This document shows positions 51,623-62,526 of a stretch of DNA of 64,000 nucleotides, piece by piece. This DNA is from Syngnathus acus (lineage: Eukaryota > Chordata > Actinopteri > Syngnathiformes > Syngnathidae): assembly GCF_901709675.1 (NCBI RefSeq), contig NC_051088.1, positions 20,002,693 through 20,066,692 of the forward strand, read 5' to 3'. Numbering within the stretch: the stretch's first letter is position 1; each line of letters begins with the position of its first letter. A program made the translations under genes and the position numbers. The notes under the pieces are model-generated. The model ran no database searches and was not told the origin of the DNA. It saw nothing but the letters and a program-made list of their open reading frames with translations.

Positions 51623-52246
51623 ATTTGAATGTAATATGCATATTAAACATTATTATGGCAGAACAGATATGTCAAATGTATATGAATATGCAGGTACAGT
51701 TTAATATTTCATTTTAGTATATTTGGTTTGGGAGTAATCCAAATGTAGTAAAGTTAAATTATTTTAATATTGTTTTAGTAGAATGACTGTTTTAACAGAC
51801 ACCTAATAACTGTATAAAAATACATTTTTCAAAATAACTGACCACATCCTGGAAACAAACCAATACAGAAAACCAGTTACACAATACTAATATAATGAAA
51901 AAAGAATGAAATGGAGAGAAGCAATAAATGTGCAATACTCCAGTACTGCAAGGTTACCACTTCAATACTAGCTGTATCGCTGGAAACTCCGCCCACCAAT
52001 AATAGCCACAGACTGATGAAATTGAGAGGCAGAGAAAGATGAGTGTGACAATATTGTGATGGTTAGATGATCTTTGCTCTATTGACCCAATACAAAAAGG
52101 TAGAGAATAGTCAAAATGATTTGGGAGAACAGCTTTTCCTTTTCAGCATAGTTTCTATCTTTCATGCATAGAAGGCTACATTTTTTCTTTAGAAAATAAT
52201 AGAGTACATCCCATGACTGAACATCTTTGATGTTGTGAAGCAAACT
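51623..52246. other. Non-coding, no gene seen
   Basis: AT-rich, without structure. Confidence 0.5.
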
Positions 52247-52312
52247 GGGTCACCGGCTTGATGTTCCAACTGCTTGCCAAGCGAACAACAGGATGGGGGT
52301 TCAATCCGTAAG
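52247..52312 (+). mobile_element. Isolated tRNA-like SINE head
   Basis: GGTCACCGGCTTGATGTTCC followed by GGATGGGGGTTCAATCCG carries a clear B box (GGTTCAATCC). The structure is too poor for a functional tRNA gene, so a SINE remnant is the better call. Confidence 0.35.
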
Positions 52313-52746
52313 CTTTATAGCAAGTGGCGCAGCTTGGCAGCCAAGCAAGCATCATAAGATCACCAGGGAGAAAAGAGGGACTTCAAGATATGAAAAGTTG
52401 AAAATTCCAACAGTAAAAAAAGGCCACTTTCCATTACAACGATGGAAAAGTGAAAGTGGAAATTTCATGTTGGATACTTTCACTGAAAATTAATGTGAAC
52501 TTATCTAACACTTAAACTGTTTTTCAACTTTGAATTACTCCGTGACTTCACTGCAAATGACATTTGGAATGTCTATGAAATTGGCATCATTACTGTGCAG
52601 TCTCTGACAGATTGATTGCAAATCGAGAAACCAAACATGTATCGTAAGTGCAATGACCAGCCACACCCTGGAACATGAATGGTTAGAACATGTAAAAAAA
52701 AAAAGTAAATAACAAATAATAAAATAAAGGAGGTAAACACCCTTTA

Positions 52747-52853
52747 ACTCACTCACTCACTCACTCACTCACTCACTCACTCACTCACTCACTCACTCAC
52801 TCACTCACTCACTCACTCACTCACTCACTCACTCACTCACTCACTCACTCACT
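52747..52853. repeat. (ACTC)n microsatellite
   Basis: About 27 uninterrupted ACTC units. Confidence 0.98.
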
Positions 52854-52859
52854 AAAAGG

Positions 52860-53195
52860 CACACAAGAAAGACCTATACAATATGAAACATAAATTTACT
52901 AAAAGGAAACCAAGTACATTTTCAACCGTGAAGCATTAACGTGATGAGGTCAAAATGTCATTTATCAAGCTGCGGGGGACTGACATCACATATGCGCCAA
53001 GTCATGTTTTTGTTATCTGCATGAGTACACAACGAGCCAGCATTTTCAGCCTGGAAATTTAGATTTTTCTCAGTAAAGAATTTTAAACAATATCATAAAT
53101 TTGACAGCAAATAAAATTAAAATGAATCAGGACAACATTAAGGTTGGTTGTACACTATCTGATAGTGACAAAGTGCTGCCTAGTTACAAAAACAT
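52860..53195. other. Non-coding, no gene seen
   Basis: No structure noted. Confidence 0.5.
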
Positions 53196-53197
53196 GA

Positions 53198-53471
53198 GGG
53201 TTGTGGTCGTGCTGGAGCCTATTCTAGCTGACTTCGGGCGGTAGTCGGAGTACACCCTGAACTGATTTCCAGCCAATCGCTGGGCACACACAGACAAACA
53301 ACTACTCACACTCGCACTCACACCTATGGACAATTTGTAGTTCATCAGCCTACCATACATGTTTTTTTAATGGGGAGGAAACCGGAGTACCCAGAGGAAA
53401 CCCACAAGGAGAACATGCAAAATTCTGGAATCGGACCCTTTACTGAACTGTGAGGCGGATGTGCTAACCAG
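53198..53471 (-). mobile_element. Diverged SINE copy
   Basis: GTGCTGGAGCCTATTCTAGC, GACTTCGGGCGGTAGTCGG, CACACAGACAAACAACTACT, ACCTATGGACAATTTG, GAGGAAACCGGAGTACCC and GTGCTAACCA in the reversed family order. A few internal deletions shorten the head side. The GGAT tail has been lost. Confidence 0.78.
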
Positions 53472-53474
53472 CCT

Positions 53475-54585
53475 TCATCCGAGGTTGGGTCGTGAGGCTT
53501 GATTACATTAAGCCTGCCAGTCATGTAGTTTCCAAGCAGTGGGAAGTGGCCGCAATACTTCTACCTTAAGCTAAATGAGACCGTGTCTATCCTCTCTTAA
53601 CAAAACACAAACAATTTTATTACTGTGTAGCTTTTCAGAATCTTCACGTCTGAAGCGACACCGTTTGCTATGTAGTTAGACCTGACTGCAACTCGCCGCT
53701 GGCTGCTTTTGCATGTCATCCTTCTAGCCCATTATATTAGCAGAAAGAGAGATTGACATGTTTTCTCTTGCAAGCTGTAACAACTGGGATGAGAGTGGAG
53801 CAGGATTATCTAATAAAAACACTTCCATGAGGAAGAAGAGGTGAAAATATTTTTTTTTTTTATAATGTTGCTGAACTTCAAAATGGGAGCAGCATAGGAG
53901 TGGGAGACATTCTGAATGGGCTCGGGATGAGATTGGGGTCGTTTTCACCAAGACAGGAAAGAACTACAAGTGACGACCTTCCTTAATGAGTGGAAGGAGA
54001 AACCGTTTATTGGTTATACTTGTACAAAGTGGCCTTGGTCTACCTTGTTCCTATATTGTTCACCACCTAAATGTCTTAAGAAGAAATAGGAGAAATTTGC
54101 TTAAATGCATGGAGGATATGATGCAATATATTAAAGTTATATTTATTGAACCAGAAAGATTTTTCTGGATTGGAAATGACACGGGTGTCTTCCAAAAGAT
54201 AGAATGTACACAGATCACTGTGGGAAAAAAATATTTCTCAGCTGTATTTTGCACTTGTATTCATAGTTCTCATCAGAAAAGCCATCATTTTCTATTATGA
54301 CAAATAAAACACATGCTGACCACTTCTTTTTTTTTTTTGCATGTCTCCATTGATATTTTTGCCCATTCGTCTTCAGCAATGAGCTCCATCTTTTACCGTA
54401 CTGCTGAGATTTGAATTTTGCAATTTATATCATAAAACCTCGACAGGAGCTTCTATGGTTATATTGTTATATATGTTTTATTCCATCTTACTCATTTTGA
54501 TGATTAGTATTCCAACATTATTTTGTGTTTTTGCATAACAAGCTGCCTGAGCAGTGTGTGATGACAGATTGGGTAACAGAACAGT
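53475..54585. other. Non-coding, no gene seen
   Basis: No supportable gene. CATGTCTCCATTGATATTTT at about 54341-54360 may be a scrap of a dispersed repeat. The 104-residue frame at 53986-54300 has no known domain. Confidence 0.45.
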
Positions 54586-54589
54586 AATT

Positions 54590-55350
54590 GCATCCCCTCT
54601 TTGTTATTAGGTGGCAGCATGTTTTTGGTGGCTGTCATTCTGACTGACCTGGACATCCTCTGCTGTTAAAACATCATGTAAAAATGTGATTTTTGTTTTT
54701 CCGATTTCACATTTTTTACATTTAGTTTCAAACCACGGGCTAGGGCAGCTTCAAGTATGCTTGAGCTAGTAAGGCAGAGAGTTCCTCAATGGTAGCTCTA
54801 ACCAGGATGTCATTTAATTGCAATCTTTATGTCTGGCTCTCACATATTTGTTGTAATGTCCAGTGGACGTCAAAAGCAGATGTTAGGCCAAAAGGCAGTC
54901 TCTTAAAAGAGTAGTGCCCAAAAGTCATGTTAATCCTGGAGCTCTCCTTGTCTAGACAGACAGAGGAGGTGTTGAACTTGGAAAGATATTTGGCTCCTGC
55001 TAAGTCTCCCCCCCAAAAAAAACCCTGGTTGGAAATGCTCTCTCTTAGGTTTTCTATGTACTCTAGCATGTCATCTGGAGTTTTCCTATTCCTTTAAAAA
55101 AATCAGCATATCCATCCTCTGTATCATGCACAATTCATTATTCATCAACCAGAAGCACTTTCTGTAAAACTTTCTTCTTACCCTAGACAATGATAAATTC
55201 TAGTTCATGGGTTTTTTCCCTTCAACATCATTTTACATTTTCCCCTTTGTGAGGTAGGATTTCCCCATTGTAAGCCCTCAGTCTCAGTTTAGTCTCTTAA
55301 TCAATAAGTGAGTTTACCTGTAGACTTGGTAGCTCAGTCTCCATCATTGC
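54590..55350 (-). pseudogene. Decayed Ty3/Gypsy-type retrotransposon pol (protease end to reverse transcriptase)
   Basis: On the minus strand, pieces in several frames line up with a Gypsy pol polyprotein: LRAYNGEILPHKGE (protease side, near 55240), DGYADFFKGIGKLP (start of the reverse transcriptase region, near 55100), YSFKRLPFGLTSA (finger/palm motif, near 54890), a degenerate catalytic-box region reading NDILV (near 54800), ARGLKLNVK, and PPNNKEGMQLL. Stops and frame changes separate them, and the catalytic aspartate pair is damaged. No LTRs, gag or integrase are visible. It is a dead fragment of the element's middle. Identification rests on memory of the family. Confidence 0.75.
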
Positions 55351-55935
55351 TAAACTGAAAGGGTCCCCCATATTTTTCAAAGTGAATCTGCAGGGTTTTT
55401 TTTTTGTGTGGTGTTGTGTAATGTGATATGTCTGTGAAAGAAGTACATATTTGTAATCAAAGAGATCTGAGGACAGTGTCATTTTGTCATGAAAATGAGT
55501 GTGGACATCTCTATGCGTACCCATCTTCTAGAAATATCACAAAAATATTTTGTATTATATGCTGAAGGATTTTGTGTAGTGAGTGCCTCCATGGAGAGTT
55601 GAACACAATAGCCATACAATCGTTAATAATAGGGTGATCATGGTGGTAATGGAGGACTGCACAGTGCATCCATGCTCTGTGTTGGTGCATGTCGTAGTAG
55701 TTGAGTTAGTTGTAGGTAAGTTGTGTGCAGGGTAAAAAAATCTATTCTATTTGCCGCTCAAAAGATTATATAAGATAATTTTGTCCACTAAAGTTACAGA
55801 GGATTTAGAGTCTATCATCTCTTTTCAAATCCAGGTTTTTGTGAATCAAAAAAAGAAAGAAAAACACGTGGTTTGGAAACTGTGCTATGTGTTTTGGCTT
55901 TATTTGAAAAGTCATCACAAAAGAAATGTGCAATA
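55351..55935. other. Non-coding between two transposon relics
   Basis: Nothing firm. Part of it may be a more decayed extension of the Gypsy relic on the left or the Tc1-like relic on the right. Confidence 0.4.
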
Positions 55936-55939
55936 TTTC

Positions 55940-56030
55940 ATACCTCCACTGAACCGTGATGGATGCAGCATCATGCTTTGGGGCTGTTTTTCTTCAGCTG
56001 GAACTGGGACCTAATCATCATGGAAGGAAA
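55940..56030 (+). pseudogene. Tc1/mariner-type transposase fragment
   Basis: The plus-strand frame contains SIMLWGCFSSAGTG, the conserved block around the second catalytic aspartate region of Tc1-like transposases (family text: GGSIMLWGCF). The preceding residues and what follows are no longer recognisable and a stop comes right after. It is a dead fragment unrelated in position to the Tc1-like piece at 46 kb. Confidence 0.65.
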
Positions 56031-56580
56031 TATTTGACCAAAATTCCCACAATTTTAAAACCATCTTCTTCAATTCTACTTCAGTACAGAAATACAGGCA
56101 ACTTCTACTTTGTAATGAATCGGAAAATGGATCTTGTGTGCTTGTTGTAAGCCTTTTCTAAGTTAGCTTCAGTCACACTTGAGTAAGAAAGGTTTTTTTT
56201 GTTTTTTCCATGTAAATCACATGCGTGTAATTACAGTGAACAGAAAATTGCTGTGCAGTTATTGCTTTGACATGTTGCCTTATCAGCGCTAGCTTTCCAT
56301 CAGGTAAGCTAAAAAGCAGAACTAAACCTTAATGGACTGCCAGTTTTCATCAGTGCTGTGGATATTTATGCTGTCAAATATTAAATCGCATCATATTTTT
56401 CTGAGTCTATCTTAGAAACCACGAGGCCGCCTTTGCTCATTTACCACAAAAGAGGAAAATTGAAATATTAGACTGGTCAACACGTTCATATTTTTTTTAA
56501 ATCAGAGATGCAAGTCAACTTTTGTAGATTTCATATTTTCATAATAATTGTCATTATTATTATTGCTTGTAATACTTAAT
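56031..56580. other. Non-coding, no gene seen
   Basis: No structure noted. Confidence 0.5.
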
Positions 56581-56583
56581 TGC

Positions 56584-56846
56584 AGAGTTGGTTAGCATAT
56601 CCGCCTCACAGTTCAGAGTTGCAGGGTTCAATTCTGGCTCTGGCCTTCCTGCGTGGAGTCTGCATGTTCTCCCCGTGTCTGCGTGGGTTTTCTCCAGGTA
56701 CTCTGGTTTCCTCCCACATTCCAGGAACATGAATTATTGATTGAATGACCACTCTATTTTGTCCCTAGGTGTGACGGTGTGTGAATGATTGTTTGTCTTT
56801 ATGTGCCCTGTGTTTGCCTGGCAACCAGTTAAGGCTGTACCCTAGA
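56584..56846 (+). mobile_element. SINE copy lacking its 3' end
   Basis: The head GGTTAGCATATCCGCCTCAC with B box GGTTCAATTC, then GCGTGGAGTCTGCATGTTC, CTCCAGGTACTCTGG and GGCAACCAGTTAAGGCTGTA. It ends before the GGAT tail, like the copy at 51.3 kb. Confidence 0.78.
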
Positions 56847-57248
56847 TAATTATAATAATATAATTGACTATAATATAAAATGTGATAATATACTCTGCAG
56901 TATATTTAATATTTTTTAATTAATTAATTAACGGCTAGGTTCAGCAATGGGGGGATTTTTTTTAAACATCATAGGCATAGTACCTATAAATCACAACATA
57001 CTCTCAATACTTACACAAGCTTTTATAAGTCAAATTTAAAATCAAGAATTGAAAATATCTCAAATATCTGTTGTGCTAGAAAAAAGTAAAGTCTTGTTTT
57101 AAAATCATCATCAAACTATGTTTAAGGACATTTTAGGCCAGCTCTCATTAAAATTAGCTGTTGACCAGTATTATTAGTAGGTATGTACTCAATTCTTGAC
57201 TTGTTAGCGATGCTGATACCAAGCATTGATACCACTAGTACTTTTGAT
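56847..57248. other. Non-coding, no gene seen
   Basis: AT-rich, with TTAATTAATTAATTAA near 56917-56931. Confidence 0.5.
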
Positions 57249-57250
57249 GC

Positions 57251-57448
<198 letters not shown>

Positions 57449-58754
57449 CAAAATACAGCAATTTTTCTTGAAATTACATAAAGCTAATGGCAATTTTCTA
57501 CTCTTCTACTTTCTAGTTCCTGATGGTAAAACGGTCATGAAAGGGTACTGGTATTGACTGTCGTCCTGAATACTTTGCAATACAGTTGGTAAGGGTACTT
57601 GCCCATGCATATCGTTATTAGCATAAGGAAAAACATTTTATTTACAGGATATGAATAAAACATCAACAAAAGGACAGTTCTTTTCTAAACCTTTGTATCA
57701 CATTCTTTAAAACTAAATTCCACTTTAAGGCAAAGGATTTACACAGCCTGATCTACAAGGCCCCATAAGGATACAGTTGCACCACTATGGACTTATACCT
57801 CCAATTTCTCCCTTACATATACTTTAGTTTTTTCCCTACCACCTCACTGCACACTAGTCTGGTCATTTCTTAGCATTTGTGTGGCACAACAGTGCATTAT
57901 CCATGCCTTTTCCATAATGCACGTGAAATCCATAAACAAACATCGATCCCGGGTGGTGTGGTGTTTGTATGCTGGTGATGTGTACGTATATGTTTTGATG
58001 TCCCCTGCTGTGAGGGTGCATGTGGTGCTCTCGCAAGGAGCTTCTGCACCATCAATTGTTGTAGAAATTGTGCTGGCTCGCTACAACCCCCCACAGCCAT
58101 TGTTGTGTGATTAAGGACTAGATTTGAGCCATTGCACAGAAAGCAGGGCTACAATAAGAGGGAAATAAAATTATTGTCTGCACAAGGATGAGCCTGTATT
58201 GTACAAAGCTGATTGGGGTGGGGTAGATGGGGACCAAGGACGCATAGACTGAGATGGCCATTCTCAATACTTCAACTCGCATTAACTTGTCCATATTTGT
58301 GTTGTACTCTTTATTTTCTCTGTTCATTAGTTACAACTTTGTTTTATGGTCTGTACAGCATTGAAGGCACACAAAACCAAAATATAGAATGCAACATGAC
58401 TATGTACAGGATGAAGAGAATAAATAATGAAATCAAGTTAGGTTAAAAAAAGAAGCTACAGCGTGTGTGCTTACATGGAATCCTGAATAAAGTCAGTCGC
58501 TGAAAGTTTTGCTTAGAGTCACAGAAGAGAGTCGCAAAAGGGAGATGTGTTTTTATGCAACATTCCAAACCAGTCCAGTTTGCGACATATGTTCAGATCA
58601 TACAAATTTGAGCAGTTTGTATATTTGGCGTAGGAAGAAACACAATACAGCAGGACTCAGTTGATTGTCATGCACCTTCTTGTGGCATCTGATTAGTGCA
58701 ATGCATCTTACAAGACAATAGTACTGTGTAAGAGACAGTATTTCTAAAGCTTGG
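57449..58754. other. Non-coding, no gene seen
   Basis: No supportable gene. It could contain more of the SLITRK6 3' UTR if a distal polyadenylation site is used (minus-strand AATAAA at about 57637-57642). Confidence 0.45.
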
Positions 58755-59235
58755 TTATGATTGATGCATTTGCACGTCTGCACGGCTCCGCGCGGAAAAA
58801 AAGTTGACGTCATTTCTGCAACCACACCGCCTCGCACGGCGTCCACATGGGCCAAATCTCTACATCGCGTACCTGCCGAGATTTCTAAACTACAAGTAAA
58901 CTCTCGTGAGGAAAAAAAATGTTGTAGCTCTAGTAAACAACAGTGTTTTCTACTGCCCAATTCCTTGCTTTTTATTTATTGATGTTAAATGCATGCTGAC
59001 TGTTCAACCCAAAGTGTTGTTAACTATTGTTTATTGAATTAAAAAAATAATCATTTATTACTTCTACTTTGGTGATGTATTGTTCATATGCAGATGACGC
59101 TCTTCACTGCTTCCTATTGTCTCGAAGAATATCGACTACACTCCGCGGCAAGCCAGGCGGATTATGAAAGGCTGTTAAAGTGGTGCCAGCCAGACTCCGC
59201 ACGTCTCATTTCCGTGCGGAATGTACTTGTGTCAA
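58755..59235. repeat. Two GC-richer blocks in the SLITRK6 3' flank, possible decayed transposon
   Basis: Blocks at about 58770-58905 and 59095-59230 are clearly richer in CG dinucleotides than their surroundings. The left one has CACGGCTCCGCGCGGAA and the right one ACTCCGCACG and CCGTGCGGAA, which loosely mirror each other on opposite strands. That suggests the ends of a decayed DNA transposon, family unknown. The left block also contains a palindromic CRE-type TGACGTCA at 58805-58812. Short frames here are not recognisable proteins. Confidence 0.3.
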
Positions 59236-59916
59236 GCATAAACAAAGCTTTAGTGCTCTTTTTGTGCATTTAACAAAGAAACCCTCCTCTATGTGAGCTA
59301 TCACACATTTGTATAAAAATAAATAAATATTCTGTGATACTTGTTCAGTGTATAGGACAGGAGAGCAGACAAGAAAAAACAATGTACCCAGGCTTCAGTA
59401 TTTCGGATGTAAAGTTATTATGTTTCTGACCCGAAAACCCCACCACACCCCCTGGCCCACAGCACAATGAGCATTCCGGTTCGAGCAATCCAGCTGGCTT
59501 ATGTTGACAGAGGGTGTAATCAGGTCAGACCCGGAGTGAGGATAGAGTGATTAAACAGCCATTCTAGGTCAAGTGGTGATTCAAATTCACTGTATCTTAA
59601 CATCTGCTTTATCCTGACGGGATGGGCAGGGGGTGGGAGGTTGGGGTCCTCTGGAAAGCGGGTATACTGAACGGGTTATAAAAAAACATAGCCTATTTAT
59701 GTAACATTTGGCGGAAAAAAGCACATCCTCAACTGGCTACATCACATGGCTGTCAATAGATAAAATATCTGCGCAGTTACATTCTGTGCTACAATTTGAC
59801 AAAGTGACGTGCCCGTTACGGATATTTCACACTGTGGAAAGTAGAGGCAGGGAAAGAGGACAAGGCACTTGCTTCAAAACGTCACATGGGGTTTGTATTT
59901 GTGATGGAGCTCAGTT
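59054..59916 (-). other. Probable SLITRK6 3' untranslated region
   Basis: No minus-strand AATAAA occurs directly behind the stop. The first one is at 59054-59059, with others at 59030-59035, 58975-58980 and 58971-58976, giving a 3' UTR of roughly 0.86-0.95 kb if used. The interval has no other gene. It includes plus-strand AATAAATAAA near 59310-59330 that is irrelevant to this gene. The real end could lie further left, as neuronal 3' UTRs are often long. Confidence 0.4.
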
Positions 59917-62445
59917 TTATGCCGGTTGGTGCTCTACAATTTCCAGGTAGTCTGGCTCAGTATGTAAATTGGCTTTGAGTTCAAAGTACTCATTCTTAGT
60001 TTGCTCGAGCATAACCTTGCGCGGCCTGGAGTACATGATTGTCTCCATTAACTTTAACTCCTGCTGGTGCCCTGGGACCTGTCTTTCTACAGCAGGCTGA
60101 AGATGGGCCATGTTTTTTCGAAGGTATTCGGTTATTCCAAGCTGCTGCAAGTCTTTCTCTCGCTCCATGATATTCCTATACAAGGAGTTGGGGTCTCCAA
60201 GCGTAACAAACTCAGCCGGGCATTCCCCTGCCATGGGTTTGAACTTGGAGCTCGGGTTTCCTGTAAGTGGGGAGGTGTTCTCTTTCTCCATGATACTTCG
60301 GCAGACATGATTCTTTGAGCTGGATTGGTCCAGGCCATAATCCAGATCGGTATCGTGATCTTTGTGCTGAGAGCAGTAGGTGGGGTTGCGACATATCTGC
60401 ACGATGGGACTGTGCGATCTCTCTTCGTACAGTGAGGCAGACCCAGGTCTTTGTGTCAGAGTATGGTGTGTTGTTTTCTGCCCATACATGCTATAATGTA
60501 AATGGATTGGGCTGCTGCTGCTGTTTTCTCTTGGATGATCTCCTGCTACTTTTCTTTTTGCTCTGCGGCGGCGCCTGTGCACCATAAACACAACCAGCCC
60601 AGCTGAGCAGAATATAATCATCAGGACCAAAACAAGAAGGCTAAGGATGAGCACAGAGAGTGGGACGGTGTCTGTGAGGGAGTTGAGCAAGCCTCTGCCA
60701 GTGCCATCGGGGCCCAGCGTGGCGGTCACGCTTTCCTCTCCATCTGTAACCAAGGACTGGGTATCCAAACCGGTGCATAGCACTTTGTGACGAAGGCTTC
60801 GCAGATCAGCCTGCATCACTTTCTTTGGGGTGTGGCATAAAATAGAGCCCACTACTGTGTCTTTTCTCAGTTTTTCCACCCACTGTTTCAGGCTAAACAA
60901 GTCACAGCTGCAGTCCCAAGGGTTGTCCTCTAAATAAATCTGCTCTAATGAGTCTAGTTGATCAAGCACATTGCTCACTGGCAGGTGCATAAACAGATTT
61001 TTCCTCAGATTCAATTTGGTGAGGGGTGCATTGCGAAATATCTGTGGCGGAAGAGAGCTGAGCAGGTTGTTGTTTAATGACAACAGATTAAGGTTTGGCA
61101 GGGGATTAAATGTGCCCGGAGCAATGTCCTTGATAAGGTTATATTCCAGGTACAAATACTCTAGATTGTGGAGACCCACAAACATGGTGGAATGCAGTTT
61201 GTCAATTCGGTTGCCATTCAAATGCAGTTTTTTCAAACTGTTCAAGCTAAGGAAAGTCTCATTGTCAATGTAATCAATTCTATTGTTTGCCAGATTGAGC
61301 AATTCTAAGCCATCATGTGTGACAAAGTCATACCTGTAGAGTTTCTGAATCATATTTCCCGTCATGACCAATTTTGTCGGGCTTTGAGGAGGTACTCCGA
61401 TATCTGACACCTTTTGAATTCCTCTGTCTTGACAATGCATCAAAAACCCTGCCACCGGGTAATTGTGACACGAACAATGCTCTACACAAGGACTACTCGG
61501 AATGTGAGATGGTGTGGGTTGCTTGGCGTCGTCTTTGGCGTCAGTCAACTTGGGAATCTGTGCTCCTTTGGATGATGGTGTAACAACCATATCCAGTGAC
61601 TTAGAGGGCTCTTCTAAATTGATATCGGCGTGGGATGGACAGAGAACTTCTCGCTTGACTTTAGCAAGGATGCTCCCCTTGAAGTTGTGTGGTGTGCTGC
61701 AAACCACCTCCCCAATAGCAGACTGGCCCCTCATATTCTCCATCCAGATTTTTAAATGCAATATATCACAGTCACACACCCAGTCATTGTCCTCCAAGAG
61801 TAGTTCCATAATGCGGCCGATGTGCTCTAAAAACCCGACGTAAGGCAGCGTCTGGAGTTTATTGCCTCGTAGGTCCAGGTGGGTGAGAGGCACAAAACGA
61901 AAAATGTTATTTGGTAAAAACTCAATGGAATTATCATTAAGGATTAGGACCTTGAGGCGAATCAGTTTGTTGAAGGCCCCTGGTTCAATGACTCGAATGA
62001 AATTTGTGTCTGCTTGGAGAAACTCCAAATTCCCCAGGCCTTGAAAAGTGTCCTCTTTGAGAGTGACCAGGAAATTTCTGTTGATGTGGAGTTTTTTCAG
62101 TGAAGCAAGGGCACTGAAGACTCCGGGTTCCAGCTCTTGTATGCTATTACCGCCGACATGTAGAGAAAGGGCATTCTTGAGCACTTCCATTTCTTCTGCA
62201 CGAAGCTCAACCAAGTCATTATTGTAAAGGTTCAAATGGAAGGGCACATTTGACAGAACATTTATTTGTGAGATTGCGCTGATGTTTCTCTGCTCGCAGT
62301 TGATATAGAAGATACCGTCCTTTGTCTCACAAGAGCACAAGGAGTCACAAGACTCGCTAATGAAAGTCGACGGCTTCAAGGGATGGGAATCTTGAGATTG
62401 GGCTGCCCTTAAAAACAAGGTGACAAAAATGATGCAGGGCAACAT
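59917..62445 (-). CDS. slitrk6: SLITRK6, SLIT and NTRK-like family member 6 (single coding exon)
   Basis: This is a 842-residue type I membrane adhesion protein of the SLITRK family; family members sit on neurites and synapses and bind presynaptic receptor-type tyrosine phosphatases. Visible layout, numbered from the chosen start: signal peptide about 1-18; first LRRNT cysteines from 33 (CDSLCSC); leucine-rich repeats about 68-219; LRRCT cysteines near 224, 226, 249 and 269; a variable linker 270-319; second LRRNT (cysteines 320, 324, 326, 338); repeats about 358-506; LRRCT cysteines 512, 514, 537, 557; membrane span about 594-622; RRRRR stop-transfer 624-628; a ~220-residue tail ending with two tyrosine motifs (NEYFEL near 820, EPDYLEI near 833). 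N-glycosylation sequons occur at 54 and 395. The length fits human SLITRK6 (about 841), and GFLEHIGRI, FKGSIL and the tail match SLITRK6 better than SLITRK1 or SLITRK5 as I remember them. The frame continues upstream to an ATG at 62526, but a splice acceptor ending at 62461 lies between, so ATG 62445 is preferred. The stop is TAA. No frameshift is seen. In humans SLITRK6 loss is linked to myopia and deafness (established knowledge). Confidence 0.93.
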   Translation of the reverse strand: MLPCIIFVTLFLRAAQSQDSHPLKPSTFISESCDSLCSCETKDGIFYINCEQRNISAISQINVLSNVPFHLNLYNNDLVELRAEEMEVLKNALSLHVGGNSIQELEPGVFSALASLKKLHINRNFLVTLKEDTFQGLGNLEFLQADTNFIRVIEPGAFNKLIRLKVLILNDNSIEFLPNNIFRFVPLTHLDLRGNKLQTLPYVGFLEHIGRIMELLLEDNDWVCDCDILHLKIWMENMRGQSAIGEVVCSTPHNFKGSILAKVKREVLCPSHADINLEEPSKSLDMVVTPSSKGAQIPKLTDAKDDAKQPTPSHIPSSPCVEHCSCHNYPVAGFLMHCQDRGIQKVSDIGVPPQSPTKLVMTGNMIQKLYRYDFVTHDGLELLNLANNRIDYIDNETFLSLNSLKKLHLNGNRIDKLHSTMFVGLHNLEYLYLEYNLIKDIAPGTFNPLPNLNLLSLNNNLLSSLPPQIFRNAPLTKLNLRKNLFMHLPVSNVLDQLDSLEQIYLEDNPWDCSCDLFSLKQWVEKLRKDTVVGSILCHTPKKVMQADLRSLRHKVLCTGLDTQSLVTDGEESVTATLGPDGTGRGLLNSLTDTVPLSVLILSLLVLVLMIIFCSAGLVVFMVHRRRRRAKRKVAGDHPRENSSSSPIHLHYSMYGQKTTHHTLTQRPGSASLYEERSHSPIVQICRNPTYCSQHKDHDTDLDYGLDQSSSKNHVCRSIMEKENTSPLTGNPSSKFKPMAGECPAEFVTLGDPNSLYRNIMEREKDLQQLGITEYLRKNMAHLQPAVERQVPGHQQELKLMETIMYSRPRKVMLEQTKNEYFELKANLHTEPDYLEIVEHQPA

Positions 62446-62460
62446 GATGGTCTGTGATAC

Positions 62461-62505
62461 CTGTAAAAACAAAAAGTGGATGGGGAGCAGAGAAGAGAAA
62501 ACAAC
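62461..62505 (-). promoter_or_regulatory. slitrk6: Splice acceptor before the SLITRK6 coding exon
   Basis: Read on the minus strand, a pyrimidine-rich tract ending in TTTTTGTTTTTACAG stops at 62461, and the presumed exon begins at 62460 with GTATCACAG, 15 bases before the ATG at 62445. This is a textbook vertebrate 3' splice site. SLITRK genes usually have non-coding first exons spliced to one large coding exon, which fits. The site argues that the in-frame ATG at 62526 lies in the intron. Confidence 0.75.
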
Positions 62506-62526
62506 ATTAATAGGAAATAATTTCAT

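Noticed and set aside
60067-62044. Plus-strand frames inside SLITRK6
   Set aside because: Antisense shadows of the real minus-strand coding exon.
62446-62526. 27-residue N-terminal extension of SLITRK6
   Set aside because: Contains a strong splice acceptor and makes the signal peptide region unusually long; kept only as an alternative start.
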